A stretch of 64,000 nucleotides of DNA from Immundisolibacter sp049322795 (lineage in GTDB: Bacteria; Pseudomonadota; Gammaproteobacteria; Immundisolibacterales; Immundisolibacteraceae), in assembly GCA_049322795.1 (NCBI GenBank), contig JBMOQH010000007.1:88198-152197 (forward strand), in the 5' to 3' direction. The notes beneath the pieces were generated by a model. It was given only the letters and a program-made list of their open reading frames with translations, did not search any database and had not been told where the DNA came from. Positions 17,673 through 25,996 of the stretch are shown piece after piece. The translations under genes were made by a program, and so were the position numbers. Positions within the stretch are counted from its first letter, which is position 1, and every line of letters begins with the position of its first letter.

Positions 17673-17819
17673 CTGAAAAATCCCGTCCCCGGGATTTTTC
17701 AGCTCGCCGCATCGCGGTACACGCCCGCGATGCGCTCCCTGGATCAATAGCTTGCGCCATTGATCCAGGCCGGGGCGTCCTGCCCCGGACGGGAAGCGCT
17801 GAATAAATCAGCGCTTCCC
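17673..17819 (+). repeat. Five-hairpin repeat family, complete copy R4
   Basis: Reference copy, 147 bases, made of five successive perfect inverted repeats. A: 17673–17684 with 17691–17702. B: CGCATCGCGG 17708–17717 with 17725–17734. C: CCTGGATCAA 17738–17747 with 17760–17769. D: CCGGGG 17770–17775 with 17783–17788. E: GGGAAGCGCTGA 17791–17802 with 17808–17819. It lies between the divergent cstA and the Rieske oxygenase gene. No coding capacity is evident. Confidence 0.9.
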
Positions 17820-18033
17820 TTGGCGCCGCTTTTGGCCCGTTGCGATCACGAGATGCGCCGCAGCCACGACCGGCCAGCATTTACAGCGGACCGCGTGTTG
17901 CGACATTCTCGCCAGGCGCGAGGCGAAAGAACGACCGGCCGTCACGCACCAACCCGCAACGGCTCGGCCGTCTCGGGGTCGGTGCTCACGGCCAGGAACG
18001 ACCCGCGGCTTCAACCTGAGGAGGGAATCACCC

Positions 18034-19344
18034 ATGCTGATGCGCAGTAACGAACCGGACTGGGATGCGCTGATCGACGAACCGCGGGCCCGCGTCGGCC
18101 GCAGCGTGTTCGTGGACGAGGCGATCCACGCACTCGAAATCGAGCGCATCTTCGGCCGCTGCTGGCTGTTCCTCGGCCACGAGTCGGAAATCCCGAACCC
18201 GGGCAACTACGTGACCCGCCGCATGGGGGACGACCACGTCATCGTCATGCGCGGGCCGGATGGGCGCGTGCGGGTGTTCCTGAACACCTGCTCGCACCGC
18301 GGCGTGAAGGTGTGCCGGGCAGATTCGGGCCACGCCCGGCAGCTCATCTGCCCCTACCACGGCTGGACCTACGACACGGCCGGGCGCCTGCTGACCACGG
18401 GCTTCGACGACTTCTACGCCGGCAAGCTCGACAAGGCGGCCGCAGGTCTGAAGCCCGTGGCGCAGACCGACACCCACGGCGGCCTAATCTTCGCCACCTT
18501 CGACCCGCAGGCGCCGAGCCTCGGCGACTACCTCGGCGACGCGCGGTTTTATCTCGACACCTACTTCAACCGCACGCCGGGCGGCATGGTGGTGCTGAGC
18601 CCGCCGCAGCGCTGGGTGGTGCAGGCCAACTGGAAGATGGGGGCGCTGAACTTCGGCACCGACAACCAGCACCTGTACCCCACGCACTTCGGGCCGACCG
18701 CGCTCGAGCTGATCGGCGCGCCGTCCAAGGCCGTCATCGCCGCGCTCGGCGCCAGCCACCAGGTGACGATGAGCGGGCACAGCACCGTCAACACCGTGCT
18801 GCCGCCGGATCAGGTAATCCCGTTCTGCGGCCTGCATCCGGACCTGGTGCCGCTGTACGAGCGCACGCTGTCGGCCGCCCAGCTCGACATCCTGCGCCGC
18901 AACGTGGTCACCGTCGGCAACGTGTTCCCGCACCTGGGCTGGATTCAGCCGGCGCTCGACGTGGAGCGCAACGGCCAGCCCGTGGCCGGCGGCACGCTGC
19001 GTGTGTGGCAGCCGATCGGCGCGCACGCCATGGAGATCACGTCCTGGTACCTCGCCGAGCGCGAGGCGGCGGACGACTGGAAACAGCGCGTGCTCGAAGC
19101 CGGCGTGCGCGGCTTTGGCATGAGCGGCGTGTTCGAGGAGGACGACGTCGACGTCTGGTCGTCCGTGAACAGCGTCTGCCGCGGGCGCCAGGCGCGCGCC
19201 GAGGCCGCCAGCTTCGAAACCGCGCTCAACTTCGCGCCGGTCGACGACTTTCCCGGCCCCGGCACCGCCTACTACCCCATGCTGCCGGAGAGCGTGCAGT
19301 TCAACCTGCTGCGGCGCTGGAAGGCGCTGATGGGCACGCCCTGA
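18034..19344 (+). CDS. Rieske aromatic ring-hydroxylating oxygenase, alpha subunit
   Basis: A 436-residue catalytic subunit with an N-terminal Rieske [2Fe-2S] site (C86-S-H88 and C106-P-Y-H109) and a C-terminal mononuclear-iron domain with the N-F-G-T-D-N-Q-H-L-Y-P-T-H segment. It would dihydroxylate or monooxygenate an aromatic substrate; the substrate cannot be read from sequence. AGGAGG lies close before the ATG. The beta subunit follows after seven bases. No ferredoxin or reductase gene is adjacent, so electron supply must come from elsewhere. Confidence 0.9.
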   Translation: MLMRSNEPDWDALIDEPRARVGRSVFVDEAIHALEIERIFGRCWLFLGHESEIPNPGNYVTRRMGDDHVIVMRGPDGRVRVFLNTCSHRGVKVCRADSGHARQLICPYHGWTYDTAGRLLTTGFDDFYAGKLDKAAAGLKPVAQTDTHGGLIFATFDPQAPSLGDYLGDARFYLDTYFNRTPGGMVVLSPPQRWVVQANWKMGALNFGTDNQHLYPTHFGPTALELIGAPSKAVIAALGASHQVTMSGHSTVNTVLPPDQVIPFCGLHPDLVPLYERTLSAAQLDILRRNVVTVGNVFPHLGWIQPALDVERNGQPVAGGTLRVWQPIGAHAMEITSWYLAEREAADDWKQRVLEAGVRGFGMSGVFEEDDVDVWSSVNSVCRGRQARAEAASFETALNFAPVDDFPGPGTAYYPMLPESVQFNLLRRWKALMGTP

Positions 19345-19351
19345 GCCGGAG

Positions 19352-19855
19352 ATGACGATGTCCGACGCCCTGTTCGCCCGCGTCTACGAGCACCTGACGG
19401 ACGAAGCCGCGCTGCTCGACGCGCGCCTGTACATGCAATGGCACGCCACGCTCGACCCGGCCATCCACTACAGCGCCTACGCCCACCTGGTGCGCATGCA
19501 GGGCGAGGAAGTCCCGCTCGGCCCGCCGCTGTTCCTGGAGAACCACGCCAGCCTACGCACGCGCTGCGAGCAGCTGACCACGCCCGGCCTGAGCGTGTCC
19601 GACAACCCGCCCGCGCCCACGCGGCACTTCGTGACCAACGTGCGCCTGCGCCCGAGCGACACGCCGGGCACCTGCCGCGCCGACAGCTACGTGCTCATCT
19701 ACCGCACGCGCGGCACCGACCTGCCGCCGTTCTTCCTGACCGCGCTGCGCGAGGACGAATTCACCGTCACGCCCGACGCGCTGCGCCTGCGCCGCCGGCG
19801 CGCGCGCTGCGACGACGCGGTCATCACCAGCCGCAGCCTTAGCTTTTTCATCTGA
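19352..19855 (+). CDS. Ring-hydroxylating oxygenase, beta subunit
   Basis: A 167-residue protein of the SnoaL-like cone fold used by oxygenase small subunits. It has EHLTDEAALLDARLYMQWHATLDP near the start, with the usual E-A-x-L-L-D-x-x-x-Y pattern, and a Tyr-Arg rich beta-strand region afterwards. A second ATG six bases in is an alternative start. It completes the oxygenase begun by the alpha subunit directly upstream. Confidence 0.85.
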   Translation: MTMSDALFARVYEHLTDEAALLDARLYMQWHATLDPAIHYSAYAHLVRMQGEEVPLGPPLFLENHASLRTRCEQLTTPGLSVSDNPPAPTRHFVTNVRLRPSDTPGTCRADSYVLIYRTRGTDLPPFFLTALREDEFTVTPDALRLRRRRARCDDAVITSRSLSFFI

Positions 19856-19980
19856 CGGGTCGGCAGGCTGTGAGCGAGCGATTGGCCAGGGCGCGCGCGT
19901 TGCGGGCCTCATTACCGAAGGGAACGTTCCGGGCGCAGGACATTGACACCTATAAACGCGAGGGGCGGAAGTGATTGCTG

Positions 19981-20036
19981 TGGCCAGCCCACGTAGATGC
20001 GGTTCGTGCCTCACCGCATCCTTCGCGGGCTGGCCA
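19981..20036. repeat. Nested 56-bp hairpin after the restriction gene
   Basis: Outer arms TGGCCAGCCC (19981–19990) and GGGCTGGCCA (20027–20036) enclose inner arms GATGCGGT (19996–20003) and ACCGCATC (20013–20020); all pairs are perfect. It lies 14 bases beyond the restriction endonuclease stop and may end that operon. No U run follows on either strand. A 10-bp palindrome GGAACGTTCC lies at 19921–19930. Confidence 0.6.
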
Positions 20037-20049
20037 GTACAGCGCCTTG

Positions 20050-21009
20050 TCAAGGCGCATTGTAGGGTCCAAGAAAACGCTCGCCATTGAAATGAATAAG
20101 GTGGGATGGCGCATCAGCCACCCATACCTCGGTTTCCCATGCAATATCACCAAGGTATCTGCCCAGGACAGACCGATTCGGGAAGGCGGTCACATAGACC
20201 AGACCGGCGGTCGATCCGGCGAACAGCTTCGCCAGCTCGACATGACGCTTGCCATCGACCGGGCCGTGACTGGTGACGGACTCAACCAGCAGCAGCCAGT
20301 TTTTCGCGGTGAAATGCAACACCACGTCGGGCATCTTGCCGTGTGAATCAACATCAACGCCAAGGCCGGCCAACAAGGGTGCGTCGAAGTAGCCCCACTT
20401 GTCGCCCGTATCACCGGCATAGACAAGCACGCTGCCCGGCGCGAAGCGCGGAGCGAAGTCCTCGATGATGGACCGGATCAGCGCGCTATGCTCGCCGGCG
20501 CTGAGAGAGATTTCCTTGCCCGGTGCAATCTCGACCGGGATACGGCTTTGCTCCCGCTCCTTGGCATAGCGGGCAACCAGCGTTTCCCGCTCGGCCAGAT
20601 AGGCAGTCAGGCTGTCATGCCATGCCGGCGTGCCGAAGGTACGCAGCAGGGCCAGCGCGGCCGGCTCGATTTGATAGACGGCCTTGGGGCTGTTCACTGG
20701 CCGATCGGGCATGTCCGGGTTGTAAAGGGCGATGCCAGCATCACAGAACTGGTGCATGGTCTGTCGGCGGAACGTCTCGCGGGTATTCGGTGCGTACTCC
20801 TTGCCGTAGTGCTCGCGCGCCCAATCCATGATAGGCGTTATACCGACAAGCGGGTCCCGGGCCTCCGACCACGGCTTCCCCGGCGGGAGGTCGAGCAGCG
20901 CCAACAGGCAGAACGCGGAACGTTCATTCTGTTGTGCACGAGGCAGCCCAAGTGAAACGAGAATCTGATGCGCGGCCTTGATGTGGCGGCTCTTCTTGCT
21001 GATAGTCAT
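20050..21009 (-). CDS. Type II restriction endonuclease, BsuBI/PstI family
   Basis: A 319-residue nuclease. The characteristic BsuBI/PstI core is present: MPDVVLHFTAKNWLLLVES followed by TSHGPVDGKRHVEL, which contains the PD-(x)n-ExS-type catalytic region. The family recognises CTGCAG, but specificity here is inferred from family only. The ATG at 21009 overlaps the methyltransferase stop (ATGA), so it is translated after the protective enzyme. Base composition is visibly less GC-rich than in surrounding genes, which suggests horizontal transfer. Confidence 0.9.
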   Translation of the reverse strand: MTISKKSRHIKAAHQILVSLGLPRAQQNERSAFCLLALLDLPPGKPWSEARDPLVGITPIMDWAREHYGKEYAPNTRETFRRQTMHQFCDAGIALYNPDMPDRPVNSPKAVYQIEPAALALLRTFGTPAWHDSLTAYLAERETLVARYAKEREQSRIPVEIAPGKEISLSAGEHSALIRSIIEDFAPRFAPGSVLVYAGDTGDKWGYFDAPLLAGLGVDVDSHGKMPDVVLHFTAKNWLLLVESVTSHGPVDGKRHVELAKLFAGSTAGLVYVTAFPNRSVLGRYLGDIAWETEVWVADAPSHLIHFNGERFLGPYNAP

Positions 21010-22550
21010 TCGGCCACGGCCCTGAACATGTCGTCTATCTTGCTCTGCGTGAGGACTTCCTGTTGCATGGCCCACTTGCCCAGCTCCATCAGGATTTGAC
21101 GACTGGGGTACTTCATCAGTTTGAGGTCAGTCGCATTGACTTGGGTATGGCCGTTGAAGCGCCGGAAATTTTCATCGACCGCGGTCGTGTTCAGAAACAC
21201 GGCCAGCCCGCGCGCCAGCTCCTCGGGCAAGCCATGCTTGTGTTCGTGGAACAGGTTCAAGTGGTTCTCGAAGCCCAATACAGGCACCTCACCGAAAGCG
21301 CGCGGCTCGACCACGCTCGCCATGATGCGGCGCTTCTCTTCCTTGGACGAGAAGCGGCGAACCACACAGTAAAAGCCGTTCGGGTACAGCCATTTTTCAG
21401 TGTCGGCATTGCGTTCGATGGCGTTGGGCTTATTCAATCCCTCGATGGGCCACCTGGCGCCGGCGCTGCTGAAGTGACCGGGATACAGCAGGGGCGCCGT
21501 ACGCTCCCCCGGCATGTCGCGCAGGTGTTCTTTCAGCCGGAAATCAACCACTGGCCCGGTCGACACCTTGATACCTAGGTCGGACAGCGTGCAGCAGATC
21601 GCCGGGGATAGCTCGATGGCGTTTCTCGCCGCGGACGTGGGAATGTGAATGAACCGCTCCGGGTCATCCTGTAATACTATCCGGTCGAACGGGTGTTCGT
21701 GGGTCATGAGGTCGGCGAAGGTGTCGTCGGTCGATGTCGAAATCGTCACCGGCCCCTGTTCGCCATCTCGCTCCAGGCGAATGATGACATTCTCTTGCAG
21801 AACCCCGTCATCCTTGAAGGCCTTGTTGCGTGACTCGAACAGGTGCATATGGCGCACTGCCGCTCGCTCGAGGATGAAGTCGCGGAACGGGCGGTAATAC
21901 GGACCATTACAGAAACTGCGCGGGATGATAGCCACGATCTGCCCGCCCGGTGCAGCCCGGGCAACAGCCAGCGCAACGAAGGCGCTATACAGGTTTACCG
22001 TCTCGATGCCAACACGGCGCAGGGCCAGCCGGTGAGCGGAGGCGCTGTTAATTTTCTTGTAGGGCGGGTTAAGAATTGCGTGTGAGTAGCGCTCTATGGA
22101 CGGCGAGAAAAGGCTGCCCGTCAATGATTCGACTGCGGCATGAATAAAATCGTCTTGACGGATATTCGCAACAAAATCGCCCCCATGGTTGTATCTATCC
22201 ATAGTATGCGCCAAATGCTCTATCAAGGCAGGATCAAGCTCGAAGGCATCCACGACAACTCGTCTGAAACGAAATCCACCACTTCTCCATCGCTGCAAAA
22301 AGGCTGCCGACAGCGCACCTATTCCCGCACCCGCATCCAGCAGCCGGCAGCAACCTTCTCCATCTGGGAAAAGGCCTGCCATGAATGCAGCCGTCCTTTC
22401 AGGCGTGAGAAACTGACCGAGCAGCGACTTTTTCGTCGCTTCGGTGCTCTGCGACAAGAGCAACCTTTTGTGTTCAATCGCTGATAACAATGCGGTGTTC
22501 CCCTGTTTGTGCCTCAAGGGGAGCACAGCGTCGGGCGCCCGGTCAGCCAT
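21006..22550 (-). CDS. Type II DNA adenine-N6 methyltransferase
   Basis: A 514-residue methylase partner of the BsuBI/PstI-type nuclease. The SAM-binding motif LLDAGAGIGALSAAF and the catalytic NPPY motif (HAILNPPYKK) are clear, with a Q-F-L-T-P segment upstream typical of Eco57I/PstI-like methylases. The ATG at 22550 lies inside the last codons of the antitoxin gene, so it is coupled to the toxin–antitoxin pair. It protects the host site from cleavage. Confidence 0.92.
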   Translation of the reverse strand: MADRAPDAVLPLRHKQGNTALLSAIEHKRLLLSQSTEATKKSLLGQFLTPERTAAFMAGLFPDGEGCCRLLDAGAGIGALSAAFLQRWRSGGFRFRRVVVDAFELDPALIEHLAHTMDRYNHGGDFVANIRQDDFIHAAVESLTGSLFSPSIERYSHAILNPPYKKINSASAHRLALRRVGIETVNLYSAFVALAVARAAPGGQIVAIIPRSFCNGPYYRPFRDFILERAAVRHMHLFESRNKAFKDDGVLQENVIIRLERDGEQGPVTISTSTDDTFADLMTHEHPFDRIVLQDDPERFIHIPTSAARNAIELSPAICCTLSDLGIKVSTGPVVDFRLKEHLRDMPGERTAPLLYPGHFSSAGARWPIEGLNKPNAIERNADTEKWLYPNGFYCVVRRFSSKEEKRRIMASVVEPRAFGEVPVLGFENHLNLFHEHKHGLPEELARGLAVFLNTTAVDENFRRFNGHTQVNATDLKLMKYPSRQILMELGKWAMQQEVLTQSKIDDMFRAVAE

Positions 22551-22842
22551 GACTGGCTTCGGCGTGGAGCTTGATCCCGAGCGCCCCGATGACCTTGAGG
22601 ATGGTGTCGAAACCTGGACTGCGCTCGCCGGAAAGGGCCTTGTACAGGCTTTCGCGCGACAGCCCGGCATCGCGGGCAACCTGGGCCATACCTTTGGCAC
22701 GGGCGATGTCGCCCAATGCCTTGGCAATGAACGCCGCATCGCCGTCTACCTCTGCGAGGCACGCCTCGAGGTAGGCGGCCATTTCCTCGGGCGTTCTGAG
22801 GTGTTCGGAAACGTCGTAGCGAGTGGTCGTGGTCTTGGCCAT
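22543..22842 (-). CDS. HigA-like antitoxin (HI1420 family)
   Basis: A 99-residue DNA-binding antitoxin of the HI1420/addiction-module-antidote family. The N-terminal YDVSEHLRTPEEMAAYLEA segment and the helix-turn-helix GMAQVARDAGLSRESLYKAL are diagnostic. It should neutralise the toxin encoded five bases upstream and repress the shared promoter. Its 3' end overlaps the methyltransferase start by eight bases. Confidence 0.9.
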   Translation of the reverse strand: MAKTTTTRYDVSEHLRTPEEMAAYLEACLAEVDGDAAFIAKALGDIARAKGMAQVARDAGLSRESLYKALSGERSPGFDTILKVIGALGIKLHAEASHG

Positions 22843-22847
22843 GGCGC

Positions 22848-23144
22848 TTACTCCGATAGATTGCGGGCGAGGCGCAAGGCAGTCTTGATGTCTTTGGCTT
22901 GCGTGCTTTTGTCACCACCTGCCAGGAGAATGATCAGCTCTTGCCCCCGCTGCTTGAAATAGACCCGATAACCGGGGCCGTAGTTGATCCGCAACTCAGA
23001 CACACCTTCACCGACGGGCTCGACATCACCGGGATTCCCCGCCGAGAGTCGCTCTATCCTGGCCTGGACACGCGCCCTTGCCTGAATATCGCGCAGGCCG
23101 TCGAGCCAATTCGCAAAGTCGTCCGTCTTGCGAATCTCGATCAT
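22848..23144 (-). CDS. RelE/ParE-superfamily toxin (HI1419 family)
   Basis: A 98-residue toxin of the HigB-like HI1419 group. It starts IEIRKTDDFANWLDGLRD, has the L-x-x-G-x-x-G-D-V-x-P-V-G-x-G-V-x-E-L-R-I pattern, GPGYRVYFKQRG and LLAGGDKSTQAKDI. Family members cut mRNA at the ribosome. The toxin gene precedes the antitoxin gene, as usual for this family. The -10 element ends only seven bases before the ATG, implying a leaderless transcript. Confidence 0.9.
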   Translation of the reverse strand: MIEIRKTDDFANWLDGLRDIQARARVQARIERLSAGNPGDVEPVGEGVSELRINYGPGYRVYFKQRGQELIILLAGGDKSTQAKDIKTALRLARNLSE

Positions 23145-23150
23145 GGGCCG

Positions 23151-23179
23151 AATGTAGCCCGTTGGCTACATAACGTCAA
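23151..23179 (-). promoter_or_regulatory. Promoter and palindromic operator of the toxin–antitoxin operon
   Basis: On the minus strand TTGACG (23174–23179), a 17-base spacer and TACATT (23151–23156) form a sigma-70-type promoter. A perfect inverted repeat ATGTAGCC-CGTT-GGCTACAT (23152–23171) covers the spacer and the -10 box, a natural site for antitoxin autorepression. Transcription would begin at or next to the toxin start codon at 23144. Confidence 0.7.
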
Positions 23180-23343
23180 TGGCGACAACGATGCTTGAAG
23201 CGAGCGCACCAGCAAGGAAACCGGATTGCCCCCCCGCCGTCGTCCCGACGAGTTCGAGTTCACCCCCGAGCGGAAGCAGGCGAAGGCTGCCGGAGCGCGT
23301 CGGGTGGCACGAAGGGTTGCACGTCACCGCCGGCCTGTAAGAA

Positions 23344-23637
23344 CTACAAGCGCTCGGCCCAGTAGCCGGGCTCGCGGTGCTGATGAGCAATGGCGTAGAT
23401 GTGCGGGCCGGACCCGGAGGGTTCGTAAATGACCGAGTAGGGGAAGCGATCGAAATGGTATACGCGCAGGCCGTAGTCCCCATGGGACCCTCGTGCTTCG
23501 TTCTCGACCAACAGATCGCGCATGCGTTCGAACTCCGCGAGGAACGCCTCGGCGACAGCGCGACTCGCATGCCTCGCGTAGTAGACCGCGGCCTCGCCGA
23601 GCTCAGCTTCGGCATCCGGGTGAAGCCAGTAGGTCAC
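23344..23637 (-). CDS. RelE/ParE-type toxin, second pair
   Basis: A 97-residue toxin of the ParE/RelE superfamily: YWLHPDAEAELGEAAVYYARH at the start, RDLLVENEARGSHGDYGLRVYHFDRFPYSVIYE in the middle, and HQHREPGYWAERL at the end, typical of the group paired with CHP02574 antitoxins. The GTG start at 23637 overlaps the antitoxin stop (GTGA). Whether it targets gyrase or mRNA cannot be told from sequence. Confidence 0.87.
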   Translation of the reverse strand: MTYWLHPDAEAELGEAAVYYARHASRAVAEAFLAEFERMRDLLVENEARGSHGDYGLRVYHFDRFPYSVIYEPSGSGPHIYAIAHQHREPGYWAERL

Positions 23638-23858
23638 CCGAGGCGCGCGCGAACCCGTGCAAGCGCAGTATCTCCCGGCGCCAGGGCAACCTTGCCCGCA
23701 CGAACGTCCTCGCGCCGGGCATTCGCTGCCTTGAGCCAAGCGTCCTGGGCCGGCGACCGTGGTTCAAAGCTGGCAATAAGGCGCTCGACGAGCTTGGCTC
23801 GGTCTTCCGGCGCGAGACATAGGGCCTGGGCAGCGAGGTCTTCAACGGGCGTTGACAT
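23634..23858 (-). CDS. CHP02574-family addiction-module antitoxin
   Basis: A 74-residue antitoxin with the family pattern E-D-L-A-A-Q-A-L-x-L-x-x-E-D-R-A-K-L-V-E-R-L-I-A-S-F and an A-W-L-K-A-A-N-A-R-R-E-D-V segment. The ATG at 23858 is favoured because GAGG lies seven bases upstream; an in-frame ATG at 23870 is possible. It is the upstream gene of the pair. It lies about 200 bases from the HI1419-type pair. Confidence 0.85.
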   Translation of the reverse strand: MSTPVEDLAAQALCLAPEDRAKLVERLIASFEPRSPAQDAWLKAANARREDVRAGKVALAPGDTALARVRARLG

Positions 23859-24108
23859 GATGAACCTCATGGGCAGGGCAGCAAGAGCGCCACATCATGG
23901 AGGGCCCGTGCAAGTGAAGCAACATTGGCGATACCCAACGTTCAGATTGATGGGCCGCCGCTCCGCGGCGCCCCCCGAACGCGAGGTTCGCCCCGAAACG
24001 CCCCCAGTTGGAGGCACAGAAGCCAGGCGGAGAAGCCTGAAACCGCGACGAGTGAAAGCCAAAGAACAGGGCCGCGACGCGCGAGCCGACAGCGCGGGCG
24101 CTCGCCCC

Positions 24109-25392
24109 CTACCCGCCCGCCGCCGCCAGCGCCTGGTCGATATCCCACAGGATGTCATCCACGTGTTCGAGGCCCACGGACATGCGCACCATGTCCGGCG
24201 GCACGCCGGCGGCGAGTTGCTGCGCCTCGTCGAGCTGGCGGTGGGTGGTGGACGCGGGGTGGATGATCAGCGTGCGCGTGTCGCCGATGTTGGCGAGGTG
24301 GCTCATGAAGCGGGCCGCTTCGATGAAGCGCACGCCGGCCGCCATGCCGCCTTTCACGCCAAATGCCAGCAGCCCGGAAGCGCCGCGCATCTGGCGCTGC
24401 ATGAGCGTGTGTTGCGGGTGGTCGGGGAGACCAGGGTAGTTCACCCAGTTCACGCGCGGGTCGCCCTGCAGGAATTGCGCCACGCGCAGGGCATTGGCGC
24501 AGTGGCGCTCCATGCGGATGGGCAGGGTTTCGATGCCCTGCAAAATCTGCCAGGCGCTCATCGGCGCGAGTGCCGCGCCGTACACGCGCAGCGTTTCCAT
24601 GCGCGCGCGCATGGTGAAGCCGAAGTCGCCGAAGGTCTCGTAGAACTTCACGCCGTGGTAGCCGGGCGAGGGCTCGGTCATGCCCGGGAACTTGCCGTTG
24701 TCCCACGGGAAGGTGCCGCTCTCGACGATGACACCGCCGAGCGTGGTGCCGTGGCCGCCCAGATACTTGGTGGCCGAATGCACCACGATGTCCGCGCCCA
24801 GCGCGATGGGGTTGCACAGAAACGGCGTCGGCACGGTGTTGTCCACCACCAGCGGCACGCCGTGGGCGTGGGCGATGTCCGCCACGGCGGCGATGTCGAG
24901 CACCGTGAGGCTGGGATTTCCAAGCGTTTCGGCGAACACGGCGCGGGTGTTCGGGCGCATGGCGGCGGCAAAGGCGTCCGGCGCGGTGGCGTCCACGAAG
25001 GTGGTCTCGATGCCCAGGCGCGCCAGGTTCACCGCCAGCAGCGTGACGCTGCCACCATACAGCGCACCGGCCGCCACCACGTGGTCGCCGTGGTCCAGCA
25101 GCGTCATCAGCGCCATCGCTTCCGCCGCCATGCCGCTGGCCGATGCCACCGCCGCGCGCCCGCCTTCGAGCGCCGCCACGCGTTCTTCCAGCGCCGCCAC
25201 GGTGGGGTTGCTCAGGCGCGAATAGACATTGCCGAAGGTTTGCAGGTTGAACAGCGAGGCCGCGTGGTCCGCGCTGTCGAACACGAAGCTGGTGGTCTGG
25301 TAGATGGGCAGCGCGCGGGCGCCGGTCTCGGCGTCCGGCACCTGCCCGGCGTGGATGGCCAGCGTCTCGGGCCGGAAGGTGTGATCCGCCAT
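24109..25392 (-). CDS. metY: O-acetylhomoserine aminocarboxypropyltransferase/sulfhydrylase MetY
   Basis: PLP enzyme of the Cys/Met metabolism family, 427 residues, forming homocysteine from O-acetylhomoserine and sulfide. Motifs are TLAIHAGQVPD, PIYQTTSFVFDS, YSRLSNPT, the PLP-lysine segment VHSATKYLGGHGTTLGGV and the closing MVRMSVGLEHVDDILWDI. The length favours MetY over the shorter MetZ (about 400). The preceding 250 bases (23859–24108) hold no gene. The CoA-binding protein gene lies 10 bases upstream and is probably co-transcribed. Confidence 0.93.
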   Translation of the reverse strand: MADHTFRPETLAIHAGQVPDAETGARALPIYQTTSFVFDSADHAASLFNLQTFGNVYSRLSNPTVAALEERVAALEGGRAAVASASGMAAEAMALMTLLDHGDHVVAAGALYGGSVTLLAVNLARLGIETTFVDATAPDAFAAAMRPNTRAVFAETLGNPSLTVLDIAAVADIAHAHGVPLVVDNTVPTPFLCNPIALGADIVVHSATKYLGGHGTTLGGVIVESGTFPWDNGKFPGMTEPSPGYHGVKFYETFGDFGFTMRARMETLRVYGAALAPMSAWQILQGIETLPIRMERHCANALRVAQFLQGDPRVNWVNYPGLPDHPQHTLMQRQMRGASGLLAFGVKGGMAAGVRFIEAARFMSHLANIGDTRTLIIHPASTTHRQLDEAQQLAAGVPPDMVRMSVGLEHVDDILWDIDQALAAAGG

Positions 25393-25402
25393 CGTCCGGC
25401 CC

Positions 25403-25864
25403 TCAGCGCCCGCGCCGGGCGGAAATCACCCGCGTATTCACGCCGGCGAAATGCAGCCCGCCGAACAGGCGCGCGTGCTCGATCTTGACGCAGCGGTCCA
25501 TCACCGAAGCGAGCCCCGCCGCGCGCGCCAGGGCGTCGGCTTCGTGGTTCGTCACGCCGAGCTGCTGCCACAGGCACTTGGCGCCGATGGCAATCGCCTG
25601 CTCGGCAATCGGCAGCACGTCTTCGCTGCGGCGGAACACGTCCACCAGGTCCACCGGGTGCGGGATGTCCGTGAGGCTCGGGTAGCAGCGCTCGCCGAGC
25701 ACCTCGTCGTAGCGCGGATTCACCGGCACGATGCGGTAACCGTGCGCCTGCATGTACTTGGCGGCGAAGTAGCTCGGCCGGTGCCATTCGGCCGACAGCC
25801 CGACCACCGCGAGGGTACGGCAGTCGGTCAGGATGCGGCGCAGCGTGGGTGCGTCGGTGCTCAT
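25403..25864 (-). CDS. CoA-binding domain protein (YccU-like)
   Basis: A 153-residue single-domain Rossmann-fold protein of the CoA_binding/YccU family. It has LAVVGLSAEWHRPSYFAAKYMQAHGYRIVPVNP, VDLVDVFRRSEDVLPIA and LWQQLGVTN. The start at 25864 gives the family N-terminus TLRRILTDCRTLAVVGLS. It is upstream of metY on the same strand with a 10-base gap. The cellular role of this family is poorly defined. Confidence 0.88.
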   Translation of the reverse strand: MSTDAPTLRRILTDCRTLAVVGLSAEWHRPSYFAAKYMQAHGYRIVPVNPRYDEVLGERCYPSLTDIPHPVDLVDVFRRSEDVLPIAEQAIAIGAKCLWQQLGVTNHEADALARAAGLASVMDRCVKIEHARLFGGLHFAGVNTRVISARRGR

Positions 25865-25996
25865 TGGCGAAATGGTAGCAACCACCTGCCGCACGTAGCC
25901 AAGACGCTTATGTAACGATTCTGTAACAAAGAAGCCGGTACGCTCGCTTCCTTTCCGACCTGGCACTGCCGCCGGGCCTAGCGCGAGAGCCTCACC

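Noticed and set aside
15599..17806. A plus-strand open frame of about 735 codons opposite cstA
   Set aside because: Antisense to a clear membrane transporter gene; composition is low-complexity and no domain is visible.
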